A stretch of 64,000 nucleotides of DNA from Laccaria trichodermophora (GCA_018417955.1 JACTVC010000004.1:2728001-2792000), one strand, 5' to 3'; numbered from the stretch's first letter, positions 12,048-24,889 are shown. Notes: a model not told the origin generated them from the sequence alone. Numbers and translations are program-made.

Positions 12048-14160
12048 CATGACTGATCCTTCTCATCCTCGACCCCACCTGATACCTGAGGATCAAAACC
12101 CGATTCCTCATCATTTTATGATGGCAATTGTAAGTGAACTGAATGAATGTCAAAAGATGCCAACATACGTCAGAGCACAGTACCGCAGAGCTGCAGGTTA
12201 GGTTGTAGATGGGCCCACTGCCTGGTAATTTTTTGATGTACTGTTGCCATCATGGCCAGGCTGGGCGCTGTACGCAGGTTGATATGAAAGCACACAGTCC
12301 ACAGCCCTCAATGGACGGAAGTGATGTTCAGGTGATGCAGGGCAGGTGTTGGCGAATGAAATTGAAATTGCTGTCATCACCATTCCCTTGGACTGTGGGG
12401 TAGATGGATGCGATGATGAAAACCTAGACAAGTCCGACCACCCCATTAGGAACAGGCAATTGAGAGGAGTTATCAAGATAGTTCTAGAGTGAAGAGTGAG
12501 TCAATCAGATAAATGTTAAAGAGCCATTTCACGCTACTTACCAAGAATCCTGAACAGCTCATCGTTGTCAAAGCATACACGTATGTCCCAGCCCACCGCC
12601 TCACGATCCCCAAATTCTCCCACGTTGAGATAATCATCCCTGGCTTCCACCAGACTTGGCTCACAGTACCGCATTGTTGTCAAACGCCCTTCAATCACTT
12701 CTCATAAACCAAGCGTCTACAACCCTGTAAGACAGCATAGTGCACATTCAAAGCACTACTAGCATACCTAATCCCTTGAAGACCACTGATTTCGCACAGA
12801 GCAGAGGGAAAGAGCTGTATTGGCTGTAGCCCTAACCCCCCCCTAGCCTGTTTGTGGGAAGTTTCCCCCTTGTCTCCATGAGTAGGACATGCAGAACTCC
12901 TGTTGTTTGAACATTGAAGGTCAGAGGTGGTGAAGAGTACAGGAAGCAAGGAAAGTGTTACTTGTGTGACAATCACTCTTCATCATTCTAGCACCATCCT
13001 GCCCAACATAACCCGGTTCATGCAAAACTTCAACGTTAAATGTAAACAAGTATATCTTGAGTATGTTCAACAAGAAGCAATTATTTAAATCATCCATAAA
13101 CCTTCTGCGTTTCCCCTTCCTCGCCATTTTCTCGTGGTCTATGCAGAGAATGGTAAATACCAAGGGGGTGGTGGAACGTGGATCCCGAACACTGGCTGGG
13201 AGGGGGAGGGGTCTGGTTGAAGCCTGAAAAAAGAATAGTGACCTGATCTATTTTTGCTGCAAATTCAATGCAAATTGAGCCCCAGCTAATCGTACCTGTG
13301 CCTGAGAAAACTCGCCTCTTCGTCATTCTGGAAACACCGCTCCTAACTCTGCCTTCAATGCCCTCGCGTGCTCCTGCTCCATCACCCACGATGTCTGCAA
13401 TTGTGACGGGAGTGTAGGACATCAGAACGCCCATTGTGCCCAGTGACAGGTTGGACATATAGATGATGAGGCGGCAGCAAGGGAACTTGGAGGGAACCTT
13501 TTTTCACCTTCCAAACATTTTACTCACCACATTCAGGTCGAATTGGAGAGCCGCTTTATATGCCATGGCTGAGCACAACACAATTTGAATGAGTTTTTCT
13601 ATGTGATAATATCAGATGTAAATATGCTGTTGACAATTTGTAAAAGTCACTGCCTTTGCTCACATATATTTGAAGACTTGCATGCAGAGAGTCTTCATTT
13701 GTTATTTGAAAGTTTGTGAGTTCTCAGTTAATATGGAGGTAGGGGTGAGGCTGTAGGTACAGAAGCTGGGACAATGGGACAAAAAACATTCAATAAAACA
13801 TCGGAACTTGGAAAACATACCTTATATAGTAGGAGGAGGGGGGGAGGTCAACGAAATCTACAAGAAAAAAATAGGGAGTGTTGGTACATTTTCCACGTTC
13901 TGCCACCTCCTTGCAAAAATGATGGACAAATAGCTTACTCTCAAGGATCATAGATATCTTGAAGATTGGAATTTGGCTGTACATCGACCAAGCCCATGGT
14001 TTATATCACCCCTTCCAAATCCACCCTGTTCTGTCAAGGAGCGTGGTATTTGATACGATTTGTTGTCACCTCCTTACTTCTACCTGACAATTCTATTATT
14101 TTCTTTCAAGACCTTTTGGAGATTCTGTGAGGAGCTCCAGCATTTGACGCGCTGAGGGCG
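12048..14160. other. Gene-poor spacer
   Basis: About 2.1 kb. Short frames at 12198-12476, 12513-12707 and 13090-13458 (minus) show no recognisable domain and no conserved exon pattern. The segment 13931-14060 is a diverged copy of 47931-48060. Confidence 0.45.
13931..14060 (+). repeat. Dispersed repeat, second copy at 47931-48060
   Basis: Shares long blocks with 47931-48060, for example ctctcaaggatcata, tttggctgtaaatcgacc-type and gcgtggtac/tt-cgatacgattt. Both copies are in the same orientation. It matches no gene I recognise. It may be a fragment of an unrecognised transposon or of a gene upstream region copied twice. Confidence 0.65.
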
Positions 14161-15026
14161 ACAGAGACTAGTGTTTGGAAGTCCGGTCTCATGACTGGAA
14201 AAAGACTGTAACCAGACCGGACCTGCGGTTCGGTCTTTTTATTTTTGAGATGTAAAGACCGCAAAAAAACCGGTTAACGTGAACCGGTCAAAACCGGTTT
14301 GGACCGGTCTTTTGTAGCCCCTTAAATATTCTTTAAAACGCACCCAAGAACGTACGATTTGGTCAAAAAACGAGAGAGATATGAATTAAAATGTAAATTA
14401 CTTTTGGGAATAATAGATGTACCAGACTTATTTTATAGAAGCACCAATTCCTAACGGAACTTAACGTTCTTGGGCTCGTTTTGAAGCTAATAGAGATGTC
14501 AATAAATTTACCGATTCATAATTTTAAAATATTCGCCTAAAGACCGGTCATAAACCGGTTAAAACCGATGCAGACCAAAACCGGTCTATTGACCTCAAAA
14601 AACCACAGTCTGCGATCTTTTCAAGAAATCTCGGATCTGGAAATTTCGGCAGTTCGGCAGTTCGACGAACGATCGGATTTCTTAAAGTGGTAGTCCACAA
14701 ATGCCGCACGCTGCACGAGGCCTTCATTCATTTGATAAGCGTCTCTGTATCAAGCAGTTTAGTATCAGATAAGCAATGAATAAGAAGTTTTGGGATTGCC
14801 TGCCATGTCAAAGGAGCGCCAAATGCGTTAAATGCTCACTCTTGAGTGTTGTAAGACGCTATTTGATTGCTTTAAACGCACACTCTTCATACTGTAAGAC
14901 GCTACTTGATTGCTTGAAGTTATGATTCAAATATAGGCTGTCCTCGAGGTATTGATAAGGCATGAGGTGTTGAATTCTATAAAGATGGGCATACTCCGTA
15001 GCAAAATCTTCATCCCACAAAATACA

Positions 15027-17168
15027 ATGAGTGACATACAGGGCCTTTTACCACTGCTGGCATCGTCTGGACAGCTGCCTGTAACTTTCATGCAGCTGGT
15101 TCGATTCATCGCCTTCGCGTCTAGACTCCGAAATGAGGTGCTCCTCGTGCAGCCCGGTTCTTTTCAACTTGTTGGTTATTCACAACCTATCCTGCCGCCA
15201 AGCATCCAGGAGTTCATCTCAAGGACTTGCGTTATTCCGCTTCTGTCGGTCAATATTATTTGGAATTTTCTTGCACAAACGGCTTGGACAATTGACCTTG
15301 ACATCATACCAAGGGGCCCAGACCTTCCGTCAATTTTTGCTGAGCATGGGCATTCTCATGGAATCAGTAAGATTCAGCTGCATCTGATAATGCAATGCTG
15401 ACTCTTTTATTTTCCGTAGCCTTTCGTTCTATTTTTCCTCCATCTCATCAATGCATGAACACAAGCTGCAAGCGCTTTCAGCGGTTGATGCTCAAGAAAG
15501 CGGAATCACGGCAAGCAGTTCTATTCACAATTGATTACGGCGCTATCCCAGTGTGGTCAGTTCATCTCATATGTGAATGTATGCTTCCTTAGGTGTTTCC
15601 TTATGACTAAACATACAGGGCTGATGCTATTTTTTTAAAAAGGCTGTAACATGAATTATCATCACAATTATTGCGTCTACCAACAACAACGGATCTACTA
15701 TGATGGCATTCCTGAAATTTTGCAAATTGGCGAGCACCAATTTGCTGAGCTGAAGCTTGTTAATATGTGGATCATGATGATGCTCCTTTCGTGGACATCA
15801 GCCACAAACTGTGCCCGTATATACAACATGAGTTTCTTCATAAATAGTGCGAGGCCACCAGCAGGCTGGCAATTCACCCTCGCAGTAACCTCTGATCAGG
15901 TTTACGACGCTTTCACCATTCTTTCCCTGCTTGAAGACTGCCAGCTTCAGAAGGTGACCCTTGTTGTCCCTCACAGAGGTCCGGCAAATGAGCGCTTCAT
16001 GGAAGCTATGCGCGCGCGAAACAATCGCTTCCGGATCACCAGCCAGCCTGTCCTCTTTCACTATTGCAACAAATGCACCCGTTTTTATCAAGGTTCGTGT
16101 GTCATTCATTGAACAAATTTTATTATTCTAAAAATGGTGATATATTTAGGCAAAAAAACGACTGTTATTGTAATTGACGGCGTAACAAATGGCCACCGAT
16201 GTTGTGGAGTGCCGAACTGCAAGATACCTTTGCATAATAATCACGATCGCTTCTGTTTGACTCATTCTCACATGCGGGGGGTTTGTGCCATTGTTGGCTG
16301 TTCCCTTCCTGTTGCTTCTAAGGCCAGAAAGACATGCGTGTTGCCAGAACATGAGGCAGTGGAAAATGTTCATACTAACCGTGGTCAGGCTCACTTCCAA
16401 CTCAAGGAGCGCCAGCGCCGTGCTCAAGTTGCTCACCCACGAGATGCACTGCCAGTCGAAGTCACAGATATTTCCAAACTCATCGAGGATGGCGATGTAG
16501 AGGATAATTTTGAGCTTAATCGCAATGGCCTACCCATTCCCACAGATACAGCACCGAAAGCAAAAAAGATGCTTCGTGCTCAGTCTGGTCGAAAACGAAC
16601 ACACAATGAGCAGTTATTCATTGCCCCTTGTGGCATGATTATGGCTCGAGAAACATTCTACCATGCAGAAGCAATTTATAGTGTAATAGTAAGTCTTTTT
16701 AAGCTTTTGATTTAAATTTTTTGAACCTATCGCCATGGGCAGGAAATGATCAAGCGAACATATCGTATTCCTGGCACCAAGCCAGACCATATTTTCTTTG
16801 ACAATAACTGTACCCTTGGCAAGGCCGTTAAGGATGATCCATTCTTCAAGGATATCGCACTCACGGTCGACGTCTTCCATTTCAAGTGCAAGCACAGCGA
16901 AAAAGACCAATTCTGTCAAGAGAATTGTAATCCAGTTGCTTACCCTGAGCTTCTTGGTGAAGGTCTCAAGCAATGGTATTTCAATTCTTCTGTTGCCGAG
17001 CAAACAAATAGCTGGTTTGGTGGGTATCAAGCCATATGTCGTGAGATGCGCGTCGATCGTTATAATTTTTTCTTTGATGAAATGATACGCAGGCGCAATA
17101 TCATGACACTCGCAAGACTAACGAAAGAGCCTGGAACCAACCCTGGAACGTGGCCATTCTCTGCGTAA
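15027..17168 (+). CDS. KDZ transposase with CxC5/CxC6 cysteine clusters, five exons
   Basis: Cuts and joins the ends of its own element. The start MSDIQGLLPLLASSG (ATG 15027) matches the start of this family; the longer frame to 14952 begins at a TTG. Exons run about 15027-15366, 15414-15578, 15645-16094, 16151-16689 and 16743-17168; GT-AG joins restore the family text. Visible parts: the CxC5-like cluster (C-x4-C in QCMNTSC, then CNMNYHHNYCVYQQQRIYY), the block MLLSWTSATNCARIYN, a CxC6-like cluster (CCGVPNCKIPL, RFCLTHSHMRGVC, CSLPV), and a catalytic region with HIFFDNNC, TVDVFHFKCKH and SSVAEQTNSWFGGYQAICRE, giving plausible D, D and E residues. The stop is TAA. Convergent with the accessory gene 118 bases downstream. 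Confidence 0.9.
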
Positions 17169-17286
17169 ATGTCTAACAATCTTCCAGTCAATTGTACATT
17201 ACAAGTTACAAATCTAGCGGTATAACAAACAAAATCTAAGAGTATGATAGGCTACGAAGTAAAGGGGATGACAGCGCTGGAGGCCA

Positions 17287-18961
17287 CTAATTAATATCAA
17301 CAACACCTCCGCGATTGACTTTAGTCTTCTGTTCTTGACAAGCACGTTTCGCAAAGACTGACCAAAGACCCTCCTTGCGATACCCGAGTACCATGAACTC
17401 TTCCCTGAGAGAGGAAGGTGCCTTATTCCACAGGTCTCGTTGATTACTAAAGGTCGACAGAACGAATCGAAGGCCAGGGAAGTACTTCATAAAGACCGTG
17501 CTTTGGGTGATAGCGTGCTGATGAGCCCGGTGTGTGCGAGAGCTGCATTCCCGCATGCAGTTGCCCATGTTGACGGTGTAGTAATCCATTGGCCAGCGCT
17601 TCTCAATAGCGTTGCCATCAATCTCCATCGGATCATCAACACGTCCTGTGCCTTGGGACGGCGATGGTGCAGGAGGTGGAGACGGTATCCGCTCAGCAAC
17701 TGGCGGTGGGGCTGGTACAGGTTGAGTGTGCGACGTGGAAGGAATAGAGTGTATGAGGGGGAACGCTGGTTGTTGGGAAAGGGTTGTCGAAGAGATTGAA
17801 GATGGCGGAGAGAGGGGCTCTTGAGGAGATGGTTGAGACGTGGTTTTATGCATCTTGCGAACATAGGCACGTTCACGAGCTAGGTGATGGTGGAGGTGGG
17901 GGGTGGAGGTTTGAGGCCGTGAGTCGAGTGATTTATCGAAGTCAACGCATTTGCAAAGAGACGCATCCTTGAGGAAAAGACGTTGTCCCTCGTGAACCTC
18001 CATAACATAGCCAACATCAATGGCCACCCAGTCCTGAAGTCCACCCTCATCGTACATCCTTAAATTGCCCACTTCGCTTGCATGCAGGAGTCCAACACTT
18101 ATCAGTAGACTCGAAGTGAACATGAGGTATGGCCAAGTAAAGTCTTGAAAGATTTTAATGGTGGGAGGGGCATCCTCAGTCGTCCACAGGTAAAGAGTGA
18201 TACGCTGCTTGGCCTTCTGTGCTTTTGCCTTAAGCTCAGCATCCAGGCTAGTCTGTTGTCGCAACTTCTCCTGTTGGTCTGCGATTGCTTGGGTAAAGAT
18301 TGGGCGCAGGTGGGTTGCGAAGCGGGGATTGGCTCTTGCATCGATGATTTGAGGAGACGGCGAGCGGCTGGCAGGAGGAAGGGTGATGGAGGACAACGGT
18401 TGCCTGGGGGTGGTGCTGACTGTGATAGGAGCTGAAGGAGGTGGTGCATAGGCAACGGTGGGGGTCGAAGGAGGAGGAGGGACACAAGCAACAGCCATGG
18501 CAGCAGCCGGCTTGTGTTTCTTAGATGAACATCCACCCATCATCTCGATGCAATGCTTGCGGCATATGTGATGTGTGCAGTCGTCCACAAGACGTGTCTG
18601 TCCACAGCCCGGAACGCTGCATTTTCCTGTTGGGGCAGAAACTGCAGCAGAGGAAGGGAGGGACACAGGGCCGGCGAACGTGGGCTGTGAAGTGAGGGTG
18701 GGCGACACACTGGGTGATTTTGATGCGCGCCGGATGAAGGAGCATCGCTTCCCTTCCTCATTAGCACCATGACACTAAAGCATGAGAAAGTTGTTAGCTA
18801 CCTTCATTAAACGGTAGTAGTATGCATACAATTGCGAACAAGACTCCCTTGTTCCCATTTTTGTTGGTTTGGCAGGGTCTGAATTGCACAAACCGGCCAC
18901 AGTTGTTGCAGTTGAGGCCTTGGGGAGCAGGATCGATAGTTGAAGGTCTGTGGAAAGCCAT
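17287..18961 (-). CDS. KDZ-transposon accessory protein with GRF-like zinc finger and second Cys/His cluster
   Basis: I place the start at ATG 18961, upstream of the long open frame, because that exon reads CNNCGRFVQFRPC and GNKGVLFA and joins by a GT-AG intron (about 18828-18775) to ICHGANEEGKRCSFIRR. The joined text has the spacing of a small GRF-type zinc finger, a nucleic-acid binding module. Then come a Pro/Ser-rich stretch, a second cluster CSVPGCGQTRLVDDC with HHICRKHCIEMMGGC (near 18530-18640), a coiled region rich in Lys/Gln, a conserved WPYLMFTSSLLISVGLLHAS segment and another Pro-rich stretch. The frame ends at TAA 17287. Convergent with the transposase inside the same TIR pair. 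I do not know its role; binding element ends or single-stranded DNA is an inference from the finger. Confidence 0.8.
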
Positions 18962-19548
18962 GTTAAACGAGACGATGGCCGTAGTAAAGCTTTGGTGAGA
19001 GGTATGACCTTGAAAAAAGAGTGAAGCGAGTTGGAGTAGTTGAACACTGAATATACGTCAATTCAATGAGAAGAACAGGATAGAGAGGGGAATACTCACA
19101 AAAGGGAGAACATTAAAACGTACTTCTTTGTTAATGGTTCGAGGAGTTGGGGGGAAAAGAGGGAAAAGGTGGGGAAGGAGAACGCGAGAAGTCGAGGTTT
19201 ATATAACATGCTACAAAGTCGATGAGTGAATTGTCAGTGGGATGAACAGGTAATGACGCACCGAGGATGTGAGACATTGGGGTAGAGGGCGCTGGAGGGC
19301 AACAGCAACGTCGACGTTCTCATGGGAATTCCTCACGGTTGAGCGGCTGCGGTACGCCACGCCACGTTCGCCAAATCACTGAATCGCCGAACTGTCGAAA
19401 TTTCCATGACCCAGATGCCCTCGATCTTTTTGTGGTCCGGTCTGGTCTTTTGACTTCTGGGGAAAAGGCAGACCGGTTACAGTTACGGTTAATGCCCTTG
19501 GGCATCAAAAAACCAGACCGAACCGGACTTTCAAACACTAACAGAGAC

Positions 19549-19770
19549 AGAATTTCATCATGCAAGCCCATCCCTGTTACTTCCCTGAGGCGACCAAGTC
19601 ATTTTTATTATTGGAGAGAAAATAGATAAACCGTCATTCTTAAGGGCCATACACATTCTCCCAGCTTCTGACAGCCACTTCTTCGCTTTCCATCTGCCCT
19701 CTGACAACCCACCTCACCCCTTCCACCTTTGTCTGGGGCTCCCCTCCATCCTGCCCTCGAATAATCACTG
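19549..19770. other. Short spacer between two transposons
   Basis: About 220 bases between the KDZ element and the fold-back element. No gene seen. Confidence 0.5.
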
Positions 19771-19778
19771 CTTTCTTT

Positions 19779-21176
19779 CAAGGGGGGTCCAGGATTTTTA
19801 ATAACCATATCAGGTTGAATTTTTTTCTAAGGCCTCGACCACTGGACTAACTAACTAGGTGTGGGAATATACTTCCAAATATAGAAATATGACATCATCA
19901 TGTCCAGATCTAGCTTTCCTCAGAACATCAAACATATCACAACACTCATCATGTGGAACTCTGTCAACAACAGTGGCTTTCAGACACAATGATGGAGTCT
20001 GAGAGGGGGCAGGCAATATTGGCATGGGTACTAGTCCCACCTGTGAGCCCAAGGCTGGGAATATAGTTGCTGGCTATAAGGTCTGAGGCTTGGTACAATA
20101 ATAGTTTTGCAGCAGATGCAGGCAGCCCAGGGACTGTGGTTCCTCATGGCATATTATATTGGGCCCAGGTTTTTGTGACAGCTTCTCTTGCCACCTCATT
20201 TTTCTTATTCTCCTTGCATGCTCTACTGGGTGCCTTTTGAAGTTTGCAAGAAATAAGGACATATCACTGTTTTTGATATTGTCTGATGTCAGCTGCCATA
20301 TCTTTTCACACAATTTTACCTTTCTATGCTCTGGAGCCTTCTCCATCAAAAAGCTTGATGATTTGGACTTACAGTTGAGTGCAAAAAGAATGAAGGTTGG
20401 TTCATTTTTCTGGTTCTTTCTAAGAATCTATTGTACCTCAAATGTATTTGTGTATTCTTTTACATCATGTAGCTGTGTTACACTTCCCTTGGTATGGACT
20501 AATTTCAGTGAAAGCTGGAGCCTTGAGAAGGTTTTTATTCTGGAGGCCATTTTTGGCATCTGAAAAAAAAAAATATGTGCTAACTGGGGAGGTAGCCAGG
20601 ACATACCTCTGGTCAACCTGAATGAGCCCATCAAAGACTTAGTTAAAAATACTGAGTGGTTATGCTTGTAGAGCCTCCAGAAAATGGTCATTTTGTGCAA
20701 TTTTGGTCATTTTTGGCCTGTTTTAGACAAAACAAGCCATTTTCCAAAGCCTCTACAGACCTAACTGCTCAGTATTTTTGACTGATTCTTTGATAGGCTC
20801 ATTCAGGTTGACCAGAGATATGTTCTGGCTACCTCCCCAGTTAGCGCATATTTTTTTTTTCAGATGCCAAAAATGGCCTCCAGAATAAAAACCTTCTCAA
20901 GGCTCCAGCTTTCACTGAAATTAGTCCATACCAAGGGAAGTGTAACACAGCTACATGATGTAAAAGAATACACAAATACATTTGAGGTACAATAGATTCT
21001 TAGAAAGAACCAGAAAAATGAACCAACCTTCATTCTTTTTGCACTCAACTGTAACTAGACCATTTCCAGGCTGTTTGGATTGAAAAATGTGGGAGGTCAA
21101 ATTTTTTTTAAACAGCCTATTGGCTGGACTAACTAACCATCCCTATATGGCATATTCAAATCCTGGACCCCCCTTG
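19779..21176. mobile_element. 1398-bp non-autonomous fold-back TIR element, 8-bp TSD
   Basis: The ends read CAAGGGGGGTCCAGGATTT and its inverse. An 8-bp duplication, ctttcttt, lies at 19771-19778 and 21177-21184. Inside is a near-perfect 690-bp palindrome (20369-21055). The TSD is low in complexity, but TIR and TSD agree exactly. TSD length fits hAT or KDZ. No transposase gene; open frames in the arms occur in mirror-image pairs and are not genes. Confidence 0.85.
20369..21055. repeat. Large inverted repeat, two arms of about 340 bp
   Basis: Arms 20369 to about 20700 and about 20725 to 21055 are reverse complements with few mismatches and almost no loop, centred near 20712. A transcript through it would form a long hairpin. 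Confidence 0.92.
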
Positions 21177-21397
21177 CTTTCTTTGTGTGTCTCCCAACCA
21201 GAACGAGTCTTAACCTTGGGCACACCTTTGCAAGGGCCTGGATTTGAGTGTTGTTCTTCTCTGCTGACTTGATGGTCAGGTTCTCTGCCAGAGGGTCAAA
21301 CCATACAAGGGGCCAAACCCCAATTACCTTGAGCAATGGGAAGAGAGAAAATAGCCTATGCCATCTGCTGTCCTGCCACAGTGATAAAAATGGTATT

Positions 21398-23331
21398 TTA
21401 CTCTTTCATGTACAGGTCGATTGGGAATTTGAATGAACTTACAGGAATTTCAGGATTTTGTCCAATGGTTACAATGTCCATGAGTTCCGTGATTTGAGGA
21501 GCAACAACAGAAAGATGCTCTATCTCCTGTGCAGAATTGACAGAAGCGACCCCCAAACACCTAACGGAATGCTGTGTCATGAGGTTATCCAAAAAAATTG
21601 CCTTCCACAGCAAGGTCCTTTCTTTGTTCTCGTTGTAGTCATCATGATCCTCGTCCTCTGACTCATCATACAAGGTAAAGTAATGGGAGTCCACAATTGT
21701 ATTGTGCACCTCGACACCAAGCAATGTCTCAAGGCTTGGATGAGGGGTTCTCAAGATCGCAGCCGCTTGGGCAGACAAGCACTCCAAGTGGCACAGGTTG
21801 GGAAGAGCGTCGACCAGAAACTGGCACTCCATCTGCGTCCATGCATGACCTGGCATCATCTGGGCAAGAGCTAGGTGTTCAATAGTGCGATGAACAGTAA
21901 GGAAGAAAATGAGCGGATTTACACAGCAATTCACCCCACGGAAGTGGAGGATGCGCAGTTTGGGCAAATTTGCAGAGGTGAGGAAATTGTTGATGTTGGC
22001 GGTACTGTCGAATTGCTCATTGATGTCAAGTTCCAACACTAACACCTAAATTCTGCCAGAAATTGAAATTAAAGTGTGAGTGTGAGATAACCTTAGGACG
22101 ATAAGTAGAAAGGAACAACGGACCTTGAGGTCTGGTAAGTTCAGCAGCATTTTCTCCAGCCCAGGCGGCATTGTAGGCACATCAGACCCTCTACAGACTG
22201 AGGACTGCAACTTAATGCTTGTCAGGGTGCTGAAATGGAGAAACTATGAACCGGATCTCAATTAGATTAATTCCTGTCGCAAATTTGGAAATTACACACA
22301 CTGTCCGAGGTGACCACAGGAGGGACATTAATTAATACAGGAGGGTCACCACTTTCAATATATTCTCCATCATAGATATCGACCTCCTTGACTGTTCTGA
22401 GGCTCTGAAGAGCAGTCCAAATATTGTCGTCGCTAGCCAAGAGTGGTCAGGGTAAACGATACCACCTGAAGCATTCCAAACCTGACATGCATTTCAGAGT
22501 TGAGATAAGAGTTGCTTCAGAATGACGGCAGAGGTCAAGATCCAGCTTACATGACAACGGTATCCATTCAGCTGGTGTAAAATTGGGAGGCAGGCATTCC
22601 TGCAAATCATAGAAATGATTGGAGGTCATCAGGATGAGAAAGCCATGTCCAAAGGGTGGAATTGTTCAGTCTACTGTGGATGTCGCAATACAGTCGTTTG
22701 CATAATGCCTTGCACAACAGATTTTTCAAAACATATTTGGTCTTGTTTGAACAGGAACCAAAATGTCACACTCAACCCATTTTCGGATGCCTTGAGCTGC
22801 CTCAAAATGTAGTTTATGGTGCAAAGGCTGCAGCCAGCAAGGTCTATCATCTCTTGTGGATGCCTCCCCTCATTGTGCAAAGCCAGGATGTGCTTGCGTG
22901 CTGCATGTGTTGCAACTTTCGATGATTACATCATTACAATAATGTATGGGATAACTACAAACCCCTTTGCAAGAACATCGTGTCGCTGTCATGGCCTCAA
23001 TATTGGTAATACTGACTACCTTACATCCTTGTTGCATCACAGCCAAAGCCCCAAAGATGCCCACTGTAAGCTGAGTATAGTGGCAGGACTCGCGCATGGG
23101 CATGCAACAACTTGAACAAGTGTGACGAAAATCACACTACCCAACACAACCAAACAGATTTTTGGAAAATTCGTTGTGCAAAGCATTATGCAAATGACTG
23201 TAGTATAGATGCTGTGGTACTGCGACTGAGTGGAGAGTTTTGTTGGATAAGGCAACATTGAGAACATCCAAGGGATCGTCGAGGTGATTCAGAATTTGGT
23301 CTAGGGCGTCTGAAGGCAAAGTTACTGGCAT
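21398..23331 (-). pseudogene. F-box/LRR protein gene, rearranged
   Basis: Exon 1 from ATG 23331 has a clear F-box: LPSDALDQILNHLDDPLDVL then LSNKTLHSVAVPQHLYY. Downstream exons on the same strand carry leucine-rich text: PAEWIPLSCKLDLDLCRH (near 22520-22580), DIYDGEYIESGDPPVLI (near 22340-22390), and the last exon 22045-21398 with FLTSANLPKLRILHFRG and LVDALPNLCHLECLSA. This is the usual shape of Agaricomycete F-box/LRR proteins. The middle is disturbed: around 22660-22760 an exon-like piece (LHNALHNRFF) lies on the plus strand and matches the F-box exon inversely. I therefore call it broken, though parts may still be expressed. Confidence 0.6.
22660..23232. repeat. Inverted duplicate of an F-box exon piece
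   Basis: 22684-22748 (plus) and 23150-23215 (minus) share about 80% over 60 bases, including tttgcataatgc and ttgcacaac. The spacer is about 400 bases. It suggests that part of a paralogous F-box gene was copied in, inverted. Confidence 0.6.
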
Positions 23332-24859
23332 GATGAGGATTGGAATTACAAAACCTCCCTGAGTTATAAAAGAAAGTGGTCAAGTGAAGGCCTCTCATCA
23401 CAGGTTTGTCACATCAAACCAAAGGTTACAGGCCGTTACAGGACAATAGTACTGTCATACATCAATCATACATAAGTACCTCCCTTCTGCGACTTGATTG
23501 CATCCACATTTTCTCAGCGTCCTTTTCTGGCTTCCTTTTTATGTCATCTTGGCTGTATGAAGCCAAAGTTTGGCATTAAAACCGATTCTTTGGGTTCTTG
23601 GTGTACCCACAATGCATTCTTGGTATGCTGCTTGTTGGCTGCTTGATGAAAAAAAAAAAACTGCATTTCACCACTTGCTGATGCTTATTTCTCAGCCACA
23701 TTGCCCTGTACTCTCTCAGAATCTTTGAAAATGACCAAATTTGGCCCAAATACAACTGAATGGTCTGAACCCATGTCAATCAAGATGCCAGGCTCATCAG
23801 GCATCATAACCACACTTGGAGATGCTGGAAAGTACCATATTAAATGTTGCCTAAAAACTCGGAGCCTAAGTCAAGGCCCAAGGGCTTCCAGATCCAGATC
23901 CAGGTTGTCTACCTCCTCCACCTACCCTGTGCATTACAGTTGCATCTAATCACTCCAATGCTCTTCACTAGACTGCATTGTGATGGAATGTGACTATTGG
24001 CTGTGCATGTGGAAATTCTCATGGTGGCTGCTAGTGGCTGCTGCTTGCCAGAAGCTTCCTCTGTGGGTCAATGGCTGGAGACAAGCTATGTCCACTTGTG
24101 TCTTTCTACCCTAGGACCTTTCCTTATAGGCCCACTCTTGGTAACAATTAACAAGAACTGGCAGAAGCATTCTGTTTGATGCGACGCCAGCCAAACAAAG
24201 CGGTGGCTTCATCAGGAAAAACCCAAATTGCTAATTTTTACTAATTAGTTGCCATTAGTAGGGACTGTTCTAATCAGTGCCAACAAATGCTTATTGCTAC
24301 TAATAAATGCTTCTGCAAGGTGGTTAAGCATCTTTAAGCATACGGTCATTATAAGTTTGCTAATGGGTACTTTTTCAGTCAATTTTCGGCACTTACTAGA
24401 CACTTATTGTGCACCGATTAATCCTTTTTGCTATGTTGAGAATGACATGGGTGAAATTAGTCTCCTTCAGTACAATCAAGAGATTCAGTAAATCTAGGGT
24501 CTAACAATCCTGCTTTCTTCTGCTTGTATCCACAAAGAGATGAGGGAAAACCTGATATATTGCAGAATCTACATAAGGGAACACAGATGCTGTTGTACAA
24601 CAACCATTGATCTCACGGCATCCTACCCATCTCATGGATGATGAGGAACAGTGTCGATCACCATATCTGTCTGTGTCAGGATTGAAGATGATGGTAGGGA
24701 AGCTTGCTTTTCTGCATGTGAGTCATCGATGGATGAGGCAAAGTCCAGAACAGAGGGGGGGAACAGACCACTTCAATCATTCCAATGACTTTGTGTGGGA
24801 CACTCTATGGGGGTCAAGCAGGTGACATGGGAGAGTAGGCGGAGGAGGAGTGGCAGGTG
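23332..24859. other. Gene-free spacer
   Basis: About 1.5 kb, no recognised gene. From 24208 it holds an AT-rich stretch starting catcaggaaaaaccc whose inverse appears at 35147-35133 on the other side of the DUF6589 element. Confidence 0.45.
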
Positions 24860-24889
24860 GTTGAATGGAGGTCTTAGCAGTGCCCCCCC

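Larger units (their letters stand above)
14169..19540. mobile_element. KDZ (Kyakuja-Dileera-Zisupton) DNA transposon, 5372 bp, apparently complete
   Basis: The left end reads TAGTGTTTGGAAGTCCGGTC and the right end is its inverse (TAGTGTTTGAAAGTCCGGT). A perfect 8-bp duplication, acagagac, flanks it at 14161-14168 and 19541-19548. Subterminal regions carry repeated ACCGGTT/AACCGGT motifs, likely transposase binding sites. Inside are two convergent genes, a CxC5/CxC6 transposase (plus) and a zinc-finger accessory protein (minus). Neither shows an internal stop once introns are removed, unlike nearly every other element here, so this copy may be young or still active. Confidence 0.93.

Noticed and set aside
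20382..21048. Two small proteins with identical sequence on opposite strands
   Set aside because: They are mirror images produced by the palindrome and have no start context or domain.
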